The position numbers were made by a program, and so were the translations under genes. DNA of 33,492 nucleotides from positions 1 to 33,492 of the forward strand of contig JALUAM010000069.1 of assembly GCA_027051095.1 (NCBI GenBank), read 5' to 3'. This document shows, piece by piece, positions 1 through 8,259 of this stretch (the stretch's first letter is position 1; every line of letters begins with the position of its first letter). Source of the DNA: Acidilobaceae archaeon (GTDB lineage: Archaea > Thermoproteota > Thermoprotei_A > Sulfolobales > Acidilobaceae). The notes under the pieces were generated by a model that saw only the letters and a list, made by a program, of their open reading frames with translations, was not told the origin of the DNA and did not search any database.

Positions 1-42
1 GAATAACCCCGGGGGAGGCGCCACTGTGGGGCGCCGCGGAGC
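1..42. other. GC-rich spacer downstream of the surface gene cluster
   Basis: This short segment after the last minus-strand surface gene holds a C4G5 palindrome (7-15) and two copies of GGCGCC that can pair as a 6-bp stem. It may be part of a transcript end, but the window edge prevents judging it. Confidence 0.25.
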
Positions 43-1008
43 CTACCCTGAGTATATGAAAGGCGTGTCAAGGCCCGCGGGAGTCCTCAGCCTGCACGCC
101 CTCTCAGCGTCGACTTTCGCGGCGAACTCGGCCCCCTCGATCCTAACCTTCACCAGGGCGGTGCCCAGCTCGCCCGCTTCAACGGTATACTGCAGCTCGG
201 GGTCCCTTAGCAGGAGGGGCTCTGCGGCCTCGTCGGCGCAGTAGTAGATCCCCAGGGGCGCGATAGCCCCTAGGCCCCCCTCCAGAATCTTTAGGGAGGC
301 CTCCGGGCTAACCGCCACCATGGCTAGCGGCAGCTTAGCCTCCTCGCCGCCGCACTCTACGACCAGCAGCCCCTCCACTAGCACTATGAGTGCGTCGAGG
401 CCCAGGGCGGCTGGAGCGTTTAGCAGCGTGCCCCGCTCGGGGGCTCTGAGCTCTAAGGGGACTTCTGCTACAGGCACGCTTATCACGCCGATCCTAAGGG
501 GGGCCTCGATAAACAGCACTGCACCGTCGACGTGGGCCCTCAGGAAGCCCTCACCCCCCACCTCTGCCACTAAGAAAACCCTCTCTTCCACGCTAACGCC
601 CGACACTTCGACGCCCAGAACACTGCAAGCCCCGCCTTCCACTCCCAGCGCCGAGAAGCTCAGCTCGAAGTATCTCTGGAACTCTGCCAGCGCCGCCGGG
701 GCCAGCGGCGCGCGTAGCAGCCTCGACGCGGTGTATATGACCAGGCTGTCGCCGCTAGAGTCGAAGGCTATTATCAGCGAGGCGGAGGAGGCTGCACCAT
801 AGACGGGGGACGCGAAGCCTTCTTCGCCGGCCGGCATTGACGCCCTTACCCACACCTCCCCGGCGGACCTCCCCGCGACATAAATCCCCGGCATCGACTC
901 GGTGAGCGGTGAGGGTCTCATAGAGAGGTATGTAACTACCAAGGCCGCGAACATAGAGTACGCCAGGATCACTGCCAGCGCCGCTAGGGCTCTAGACGCC
1001 TGCCCCAA
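43..1008 (-). CDS. Membrane-anchored extracytoplasmic protein, unknown function
   Basis: This 321-residue protein belongs to no family I recognise. Residues about 8-30 form one hydrophobic segment (signal anchor), and the rest is a beta-rich Val/Leu/Ala/Glu domain predicted outside the cell. There are four cysteines (about residues 124, 219, 257 and 307), which could form disulfides in an exported protein. There is no C-terminal membrane anchor. The start is a TTG about 45 nt after the preceding gene stops, so it is probably the last gene of the minus-strand surface cluster. Export is inferred from the sequence and context; the role is unknown. Confidence 0.7.
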   Translation of the reverse strand: MGQASRALAALAVILAYSMFAALVVTYLSMRPSPLTESMPGIYVAGRSAGEVWVRASMPAGEEGFASPVYGAASSASLIIAFDSSGDSLVIYTASRLLRAPLAPAALAEFQRYFELSFSALGVEGGACSVLGVEVSGVSVEERVFLVAEVGGEGFLRAHVDGAVLFIEAPLRIGVISVPVAEVPLELRAPERGTLLNAPAALGLDALIVLVEGLLVVECGGEEAKLPLAMVAVSPEASLKILEGGLGAIAPLGIYYCADEAAEPLLLRDPELQYTVEAGELGTALVKVRIEGAEFAAKVDAERACRLRTPAGLDTPFIYSG

Positions 1009-1053
1009 GCCTGAAGCCCAAGAGCCGCCCAGGGAGACCGAGGAGGGAAAAGG

Positions 1054-2316
1054 CTAGCCCCGCAGGCCGCTCCTGCCGCCGAGCAGCCTGAGCGACACGG
1101 CGATCCCAGCCATGAAGGCAAGCGCTACCAGCAAAGCCGCGGTCAGGAGGGGGCTCTGGAGAAGCCCCATCACGCCGCGCCCGCCAGCGTCCTGCCCCTC
1201 CCCAGAGTCTACAGGCTCTGCGGGGCCTAGCTCGACGAGGTACACTCCTGCAAGCCAGCCGCCGCCCGCTGCAACCGCCAAGCCCAGATAACCCTCCGAG
1301 TAGTCTGCCAGCACGGGGCCGCCGCCCCAGCTCCTATACACGCTGCCTACCGCCACCGGGTCGAGCGGTGTGCAGCCGCCGCCCAGGGGTATAGCGTAGA
1401 GGACTAGCCCCGGCTCCGGGGACTCCCCCCCGCCGGCTACGGCGACGACCAGGCCTTGAGGGCCGAGGTCCACAGAGGCGACGATGCCCCCGATTGCTTT
1501 GAGAGTCCAGCCTTCCCCGCCGGGCCCCCCTACAGCTACGTTGCCGCCTAGAGCCGCAACCAGGCACCTCCCGCCGGCGGCTGCTAGGGAGCCCGCAGGC
1601 GGGGCCTCTCCTTCAGCCTCCACCGAGCCCAGCTCAGAGCCTTCAGCCAGGCTGAAGCAGGCGACGCCGACCACGTTCTCCGATGCCTCGTAGATGCCGC
1701 ACGCGGCATCGCCTAGGACCTCGACCTGGAGGAACGAGCCCTCGCGGTCGAGCGTAACGCTCCAGAGGGGGGTGCCGAAGAGCGTGTAGAGAGCCATGAA
1801 AGGCTTCCAGCCCTCAGGGTATACGTAGGCGGAGCCCGCCACTAGCAGGCCCCCCTGCGTGAGGACTGCATCATAGGCTAGATAGCCCTCGCCAAGCTCC
1901 ACGGACGAGACCTCCTCTACCAGGCCCCCGCCCACCCTAAAGACCGCGACCACCTCGCTCAGACCAGCCCTACCCCTCACGTAAACGTCGAGATAGTCCC
2001 CCGCAGGCCGCAAAGACAGGGGCTCCACCAGGTCGAGCTCGCCGCCCGCTGATGCAACCTCTATAAGTCCCCGAGGCGCGCCGTCAGGCCCCACCTCCTG
2101 CAGGTACACAGACCCCCTGAACGATACTAGGAGCCTCATAGAACCGTCGGCTCCCACCGATATATCCACTATTACGGCCGCGGGGTCGAGCCTCGACTCC
2201 CACAGCTTCTCAAGCGTGAGCGTGGCGCCCCCGGCTTGGGCGGCCAGCGCTGCAGGGAGAGCAAAAAAGGCGAGGTAAGCGATTAGCGCTGAGAGAACCC
2301 ACGGCCTCCCCCGCAT
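1054..2316 (-). CDS. Secreted, C-terminally anchored beta-propeller-like surface protein
   Basis: The 420-residue product starts with a signal peptide (hydrophobic core about residues 8-25, ending in an Ala-rich site). It continues with a long beta-rich region of short repeated strands containing Gly/Val/Ala-rich turns, suggestive of a propeller, and ends with a transmembrane helix (about residues 390-412) followed by a basic tail. The ATG overlaps the stop codon of the upstream giant gene by one base (TAATG), which implies one mRNA and translational coupling. The architecture, with the bulk outside and a tail anchor, matches its neighbour. No enzymatic motif is visible, and the propeller assignment is only suggestive. 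Confidence 0.7.
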   Translation of the reverse strand: MRGRPWVLSALIAYLAFFALPAALAAQAGGATLTLEKLWESRLDPAAVIVDISVGADGSMRLLVSFRGSVYLQEVGPDGAPRGLIEVASAGGELDLVEPLSLRPAGDYLDVYVRGRAGLSEVVAVFRVGGGLVEEVSSVELGEGYLAYDAVLTQGGLLVAGSAYVYPEGWKPFMALYTLFGTPLWSVTLDREGSFLQVEVLGDAACGIYEASENVVGVACFSLAEGSELGSVEAEGEAPPAGSLAAAGGRCLVAALGGNVAVGGPGGEGWTLKAIGGIVASVDLGPQGLVVAVAGGGESPEPGLVLYAIPLGGGCTPLDPVAVGSVYRSWGGGPVLADYSEGYLGLAVAAGGGWLAGVYLVELGPAEPVDSGEGQDAGGRGVMGLLQSPLLTAALLVALAFMAGIAVSLRLLGGRSGLRG

Positions 2317-5300
2317 TAGAAGTACTCCTCCTCCTTAAGCAGCCTCTCAGCTATGACCTCCCTTACCCTATATATAAGCACTATCAGCGCCGAGAGGCTG
2401 ACAACCCCCAGGAATATCGGCCCGTACCTGAACGCCAGGGTCCTTATCGTCGGGTCCATTTGGACCTCCGCGAGCGTCACCTGCGGAAGAACGACGGGCA
2501 CCTGGGCTTCACGGTATCCCGGGTGGGACACCAATATCACGTAGGTACCGTATGGCAGCTGGATCACCAGCCTCCCCGCCTCGTCCGTGGAGCCAGTAGC
2601 CACCACCCCCCTTTCGCTCTCTATGACCCTCACAAGCGCCTCGGGGATCGGCGAGCCCCTGTCATCCACAACTTGCACGGTCAACGCGTATAGTCTTGGC
2701 TGGAGCCTAATCACCACGGTCTCGTCCGAGTCAACCTCAAACGACACCGGCTCTCCGACCTGGTAGTAGTCCTCCCTGACCGGCTGCAGCGTCGCTGTGT
2801 ACGTGCCCGGGGGCAGCGCTATAGTCGCCGCCCCTGCCTCTATAACTACCTCCCTGGGATACGCAATTGCGTCCGAGCCCTCCCTCTCGAGCCTCAGCGT
2901 ATACGGGAATACTATGTCCTTCCCGGTCCTCGAGTCAACGAGCCTTATCTCGACCGTGAAGAGCCTATACTCGACTGTTATGACAGAGGGCTCCACGACT
3001 CCGGGATCCCTTACCGCCACCTCGACCGTAGTAGGCCTGAACACTGTTTCCTCCTGCAACGGTGTTATGGTGACCGCGTACCTGCCGGCCCTCACCTCCT
3101 CAACCCTGATCAGAGGTCCTCTCCCCTCGACCTCCACGGTCTTGCCCAAGTCCAGGTTGGTCATTGCGACTCTTAGAGGCTCCTCTACGGGCCTGCCGTC
3201 GGGGTCTATGAGCCTCAGCTCTACGGTGTACAATATGGGGTCCAGCGATACCTTGACGTTTAGCGGCGAGCCCGGCAGCGCTATAAGGTCGATCACAGAT
3301 TCGTAGTAGCCGTCAGCCGATACTATGAGGCTCACGAGGCCCGGGGGTATCGAGAGCCTGGCTATACCCTGGGCGGCCAGCTCCTCGACGGTCCACGACC
3401 CGAAGGGGCCGCTATAGGATACAGTGATTACAGAGCCGGCCACCCTGCCTCCCAGCTCGCCGTCTACAACCTCCACGGCCACATCCACCATGGGGGGCTC
3501 AAACTCTATGACTAGCTCCGAGGTCGCGCCCGTTACCTCGACGGAGAGGCTAACTTGCACGTTTATGCCTAGCGCCGGGTTCAGATAATACACGGTGTAT
3601 AACCCGGGCCTGAGGGTCGCTATCGCGGTGCCCCTAGATATTTCGAACGACAACCTCCTCTCCTTCAAGGGAAGGTCTATAGACTCCATTACCACGAATC
3701 CTTCAAGCACCGGAGCACTTTCTCCTGTAGGCGTGGAAGCTAAGAGGGTTACAGACACCTGAACCTTAACCGGGGCCAACTCTATCACTATGGCCTCGTC
3801 TCCGGGGGTCACGGTAACAGTTATCGCTTCCGCTAGGTACCCCTCAGCGTCCACTATCACCTCGTATACGCCAGCCGGCACGACCGCCTCTATAAGGCCG
3901 GGGTATGATATACTCGCGCCTACAGGCCTGCCATTATAGCTCTGTATTATTATGGAGACTCCGGAGACTGTCGAAAAGCCTTCCTGCAGCTCGGGGTCTA
4001 CCACCATTAAGTCAGCTCTTACGACTATAGGCTCCGCCACGACGGTTAGCCCTGTAACGCCTTCACGTACCAGCAAGTTAAGCTCGACGGGCTGGGAGAA
4101 CTCGTGTACGACGCTAACCTTGTACCTGCCAGCTCTAAGCTCGACTATGGCAACGCCCTGCGGCCCGGTTTCAGCCTCAACAGCTGAGACACCTAGCGCT
4201 TCCAGGAGCGGGTCGTCAGGCTCTACCACTATTCTCGCGGCTTCCAGTGGTATCGAGGGGAGGCGCACCCTCTGGTCTCCCACTACCATGCTGGACTCGT
4301 CTAAGAACACTGTGACGGGTAATCTCACGATTACCGGCTCTAGGAGCAGTACTATCTCCTGCCTCTCGGTTAGGACCTCGACCGCTAGCGATTGAGGCCT
4401 ATAATACTCGGGGATCCTTGCCTCTATAAGATAAGCCCCGAGGGGTAGCTCGAGCGCTAGCTCCCCCTGGCTTGCTATAAAGGTCTTGCTGAATCTTTCG
4501 GTTCCTAGCCACGTGATCCTGAGCTGGGCGCCGGGGATCTTAACAAACATTTCACTATCTATGACTGAGATCGACACCACGCCGTAGACAGGCCTAACCT
4601 TTATGTTGACGACCTGCTCCTCGCCTGCTACCGCTATCACAGATTCGGCCGGCTCTATCACGTCGCCTTCAACGCTAATCTCGTAGACTCCGGGTCTAAG
4701 CTTCAGGAAGAGCCTGCCATCTGGCCCCGTCACAGCCGACACAGGCTCCACTGGGAGCGCCGGTTCAAGCAGCTCGATGCTAACTAAAGCCCCGGGCACC
4801 CTGCCAATAGCTATTCCAGTCTTGTCGTCGTCGTAGACAACGTTCACCACGACGTTAGTATATACGGGTTCCAGCTCTATCTGCAGGCTTAGGTCCTCGG
4901 AGGCCTCCACGAGCTGCGATGCCGGCTGGTAGAAGCCGCTGGTAGAAACTATTTCTATGAGGTAGACGCCTTTTGGCACGGACAGCCTGAGGCCGGGCCC
5001 CTCTACCTCGACAGAGACGCTAGAACTAGTCTTGACGTAGCTAAGCGTGACTTCGAAGGAACCGACAGCGTCTACCCCAAACTCTCCGTCCACAAGCCGA
5101 ATTCCAAGCTCCACTAGCTCGGGCCTGACGACAAGGCTTATACTAGTCTGCTCGTATATGAAGAACGGCCCGAACTCGAAGAAGCCTAGTATCCTGTCTT
5201 CAACCCTGATTACATACAGGCCTGTCCTGAGCCCCGAGAACAGCGCGGAGCCGTTCAAATCGGTTATTGACACCCTCACTACTCCCTCCAGAGGGGGTTC

Positions 5301-8171
5301 AACCAGCTCTACAACCACTAGAGCCTCCTGGAGAGGCCCCCTTGCCAGCCCGACATCGTCTTCGACGACCACGTTAACCAGCACGTCGTTTTGCATGGGC
5401 GCTAGCGGAACCTCTACGGCTAGGACCTCCCTGGACCCGTCTATAGACACTAGCGTGCTAGCTTCATAGTAGCCTCTAGCCTTCACAGAGACCACGTATT
5501 CTCCCATCGGCAGTAGTATAGAAGCGGTCTCGCCGCCGACGCTTACCCCCTCTACTCTAGCCTCGCCACCTCTTAGCTCCACGGATATCTCGTCTATTTC
5601 AACCCTGTATCTAACCCCGGCTTCAGCGGCATCCGAATCGACGGCTACAATATCGACTCTGAAGACCCTGGGGTGCACCTCGATCATAACCTCGCCCGCG
5701 GCATATTCGTCTACGGTTACCGCCGCGCGCTGGATAAACGGGGCTTCAGCTACAACTTCGTACCTAACCCCCTCCCATAATATCAGCGACACCCTGCCGT
5801 CCTGCCCGGTCACGCTACTAACCTGCCTAGGCTGGGGCTCGTACCCTAAGCCTTCATCGTAGCCGGCTGGCACTGCCGTAACGGTAACCCCCTCCTTGGG
5901 GCCCTGGAAGAGCTTATACGCTATCTCCAGCTCCGGGCTTGGGGCCTCGCGGGCCGCAACCACGGTAAACCGGACTTCCCTTAGACCCACTGAGAGAGAT
6001 TTCACGGCGAACGGCGGCTCTACTACGAGCAACGTGGTTATTGTTCCGGAGGCCGGCCCTTCAGTCACTTCCACCTCCAGGGTGTACTCGCCTCTGGGCA
6101 CGTAGACTAGAGCGCTGCCGGCCTCAAACACGTCTACCGCCAGCACAGACCCGTCGCCGCCCAGAATCCTCGCCTCCGAGCCCGGCGGAACCTCCAGCGC
6201 CTCCCTAGACCCGTCCGGCCTCGCTAGCTCCAGCGACAACTGCACGTAGACCGGTATCAGCTCGCGCTCGCGCCCCAGCATCATGACATAGAATTCTCTA
6301 GACGAGCCTTCCGGCATAGCCTCTGATATCACCAGCCTGTCACCGGCCACGCTTATCGACGGGTTCTGGAGGCCCGTTCTAACCCCGGCGAGTTCTGGGA
6401 GCCCCCTCCACAGCGGCTCCCACGCCTCTAAATCGACCAGCTGCATGACCCCCTCCGCGCTAGCCGCTATCAGCTGCGAGCCCTCCTCTAGGAGAGCTAT
6501 GCTCGTGACCGGCGCAGTATCTATGACCAACGACCTCGTCTTAGTATAGCTGCTGCCGCCCCTCTCGACCATCAGTATCTTGCCGTCGCCGAGTCCTAAC
6601 ACTATGAACGAGCCGTCGGGGCTGAACGAGACCTCCGTTATATCGGCTCTCACATACTCTACCCCCGACGACTCTAAGACCGGGTGAAGGGAGTCCGTGA
6701 GCCTTGAGAGCAGGAAGGACACTCCACCCACATCGCCTAGGACCGCCTGGTATTCAATAAATAGCCATTTATCGCCGCCCGTAAACTCTACTATGAACCC
6801 CTCGCTCTCGACATTTATCGGCGTTGAGCCGCCGGGCAGGGGCACGAAAACCATGTCAACATTTTCCTCGTAGGAGAACCTCTCCACACCCGCCGGGAGG
6901 TCGAGCCTTATGAATGCCTGGACCGGCGCTGGGCTTTCACCCGAGGACACTACCGGCTTGAAGCCTGTAGCCTCCAAGCACCTGGATAGGTTCCACTCTC
7001 CTGGAAGCGGGTCTACGGGCTCCAGCACCACTATATTCAGGTCTCTTTCCTCGCCGGGGCTCAGCTTAAGACTTAAAGACGTGGAGAAGCAGTCGAACCC
7101 AGCAGGCCTCCCACTCTCCCTATCTATCACTTCTATGGTATAATACAATCTGAGGGTGACCGTCGCCGCGGGCAGCACCAGTGAGAGACGCTCGCTCTCC
7201 AGCTCGTAAAGCCCGAACTCGTTTGCCGCTAGGACCTCCTCAGGGGCCTCCTCGCCCGGCGCCGCCGGCAGAACTATGTTAGAGCCCTCGGGCGGGTGGA
7301 CTGACACGAAGAGCTTAGTGACAGTAATGGCTTCCTCCTCCTCCACGCTCGAGGGAATAGCGGGGACTAGGGCTCCAGTCCTCGACCTATAGAAGACGAG
7401 CGCCTCTACACTACCCGTTAACCCCTTGAATAAGCCTCTCACGGCGTCTGCAGAGAACGCTGTACCTTCGCCTACTTCAAACAGCGTTGAAGTCGCTGCT
7501 AGTATCACATTCCCGAGTATATACCTGCCCGAACCCTCATTATCAATATAGTCTATGAGTTTCACTATGCTCGGAGTGTAGTAGTGGACGGCTGCTATGG
7601 ACGTAGCAGAGGGGCCGAGCTCCACCCAGCTCTCACTGCCCAAAGCATATATATACGCGAAGCCCTCCTCGTCGACTGCAACTATTACGGGCGTCTCGCC
7701 TACCAGGGTCAAATACAGGTCTATCACGGGGGATCTAGAAGCTGTGTAGAATACTGCTCTAACCGAGCCGGACTCCACGTCTACGAGTGCTATCTCGCCG
7801 GCGTCGGTCGCCACAGCTACCCAGCGCGGGTCGCTAGACTCAGCTGCCATGATTAATGGGAGGCCCTCAAGGCTCTGCCTCCACTCGAATCTCAGCGAGT
7901 CCAAGTCTATACCCGCAATATAACCTAGATCGGGGACGCCTGTTCCCAGGAAGGCCCCCGCCACTACGACCAAGCTCCTAGACTCTGATACTACCGCCTG
8001 AGAGATCGTGTAAGCTTCTGGTAGGCCTACAGAGAAGAGCCCATAAACTCTTGTGGGGCTCGTGCTAAGCTTAGGCTCCACCGGCTGGGCTAGAGCTACG
8101 GGCCATGTCAAGGCCTGCATTATTATTAAAAGTAGGATCGCCGCTGTCACCGCCCATCTATTCGCTACCAT
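2316..8171 (-). CDS. Giant surface protein with propeller-like head and tandem carboxypeptidase-regulatory-like repeats
   Basis: The 1951-residue product has a signal peptide (about 1-30). Propeller-like segments lie near residues 40-210 and 500-600 (strands of the form SPDGSFIVLGLGDGKIL). From about residue 640 to 1900 there are roughly 14 beta-sandwich repeats of about 85-95 residues, each closing with a motif like P-x-G-x-Y-x-V-x-V. A transmembrane helix (about 1917-1937) and a short charged tail ending EEEEYF complete it. Such repeats are known from CarboxypepD_reg/PEGA-like surface and stalk domains. The ATG has a ribosome site GGAGGT about 12 nt upstream and an upstream TATA-like TTAAAAA. 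It is probably a long fibre or S-layer-associated protein; no catalytic motif is seen. Confidence 0.8.
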   Translation of the reverse strand: MVANRWAVTAAILLLIIMQALTWPVALAQPVEPKLSTSPTRVYGLFSVGLPEAYTISQAVVSESRSLVVVAGAFLGTGVPDLGYIAGIDLDSLRFEWRQSLEGLPLIMAAESSDPRWVAVATDAGEIALVDVESGSVRAVFYTASRSPVIDLYLTLVGETPVIVAVDEEGFAYIYALGSESWVELGPSATSIAAVHYYTPSIVKLIDYIDNEGSGRYILGNVILAATSTLFEVGEGTAFSADAVRGLFKGLTGSVEALVFYRSRTGALVPAIPSSVEEEEAITVTKLFVSVHPPEGSNIVLPAAPGEEAPEEVLAANEFGLYELESERLSLVLPAATVTLRLYYTIEVIDRESGRPAGFDCFSTSLSLKLSPGEERDLNIVVLEPVDPLPGEWNLSRCLEATGFKPVVSSGESPAPVQAFIRLDLPAGVERFSYEENVDMVFVPLPGGSTPINVESEGFIVEFTGGDKWLFIEYQAVLGDVGGVSFLLSRLTDSLHPVLESSGVEYVRADITEVSFSPDGSFIVLGLGDGKILMVERGGSSYTKTRSLVIDTAPVTSIALLEEGSQLIAASAEGVMQLVDLEAWEPLWRGLPELAGVRTGLQNPSISVAGDRLVISEAMPEGSSREFYVMMLGRERELIPVYVQLSLELARPDGSREALEVPPGSEARILGGDGSVLAVDVFEAGSALVYVPRGEYTLEVEVTEGPASGTITTLLVVEPPFAVKSLSVGLREVRFTVVAAREAPSPELEIAYKLFQGPKEGVTVTAVPAGYDEGLGYEPQPRQVSSVTGQDGRVSLILWEGVRYEVVAEAPFIQRAAVTVDEYAAGEVMIEVHPRVFRVDIVAVDSDAAEAGVRYRVEIDEISVELRGGEARVEGVSVGGETASILLPMGEYVVSVKARGYYEASTLVSIDGSREVLAVEVPLAPMQNDVLVNVVVEDDVGLARGPLQEALVVVELVEPPLEGVVRVSITDLNGSALFSGLRTGLYVIRVEDRILGFFEFGPFFIYEQTSISLVVRPELVELGIRLVDGEFGVDAVGSFEVTLSYVKTSSSVSVEVEGPGLRLSVPKGVYLIEIVSTSGFYQPASQLVEASEDLSLQIELEPVYTNVVVNVVYDDDKTGIAIGRVPGALVSIELLEPALPVEPVSAVTGPDGRLFLKLRPGVYEISVEGDVIEPAESVIAVAGEEQVVNIKVRPVYGVVSISVIDSEMFVKIPGAQLRITWLGTERFSKTFIASQGELALELPLGAYLIEARIPEYYRPQSLAVEVLTERQEIVLLLEPVIVRLPVTVFLDESSMVVGDQRVRLPSIPLEAARIVVEPDDPLLEALGVSAVEAETGPQGVAIVELRAGRYKVSVVHEFSQPVELNLLVREGVTGLTVVAEPIVVRADLMVVDPELQEGFSTVSGVSIIIQSYNGRPVGASISYPGLIEAVVPAGVYEVIVDAEGYLAEAITVTVTPGDEAIVIELAPVKVQVSVTLLASTPTGESAPVLEGFVVMESIDLPLKERRLSFEISRGTAIATLRPGLYTVYYLNPALGINVQVSLSVEVTGATSELVIEFEPPMVDVAVEVVDGELGGRVAGSVITVSYSGPFGSWTVEELAAQGIARLSIPPGLVSLIVSADGYYESVIDLIALPGSPLNVKVSLDPILYTVELRLIDPDGRPVEEPLRVAMTNLDLGKTVEVEGRGPLIRVEEVRAGRYAVTITPLQEETVFRPTTVEVAVRDPGVVEPSVITVEYRLFTVEIRLVDSRTGKDIVFPYTLRLEREGSDAIAYPREVVIEAGAATIALPPGTYTATLQPVREDYYQVGEPVSFEVDSDETVVIRLQPRLYALTVQVVDDRGSPIPEALVRVIESERGVVATGSTDEAGRLVIQLPYGTYVILVSHPGYREAQVPVVLPQVTLAEVQMDPTIRTLAFRYGPIFLGVVSLSALIVLIYRVREVIAERLLKEEEYF

Positions 8172-8204
8172 AGACCTGAACCTCCCAGTGGATTAGGGCT
8201 CTAT

Positions 8205-8240
8205 AAGCCACCTTTTTAACCCATACCTTGAAAAAAAGCC
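8205..8240 (-). promoter_or_regulatory. Terminator-like T-run and TATA-like box between surface genes
   Basis: Read on the minus strand, a run of seven T (8231-8237) follows the coiled-coil gene and could end its transcript. About 15 nt further on, GGTTAAAAAGG (about 8211-8221) resembles an archaeal TATA box placed to start RNA around 8190, ahead of the giant gene. This suggests the stalk gene and the giant gene can be transcribed separately. Confidence 0.4.
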
Positions 8241-8259
8241 TCTCTTAACGCTCACAGTC

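Noticed and set aside
320-802. Open frames on the plus strand across the surface genes (also 2797-3306, 3952-4395, 5047-5469, 8606-9088)
   Set aside because: They are Ser/Thr/Pro-rich mirror images of the Val/Glu/Leu-rich minus-strand proteins, without promoters or family motifs.
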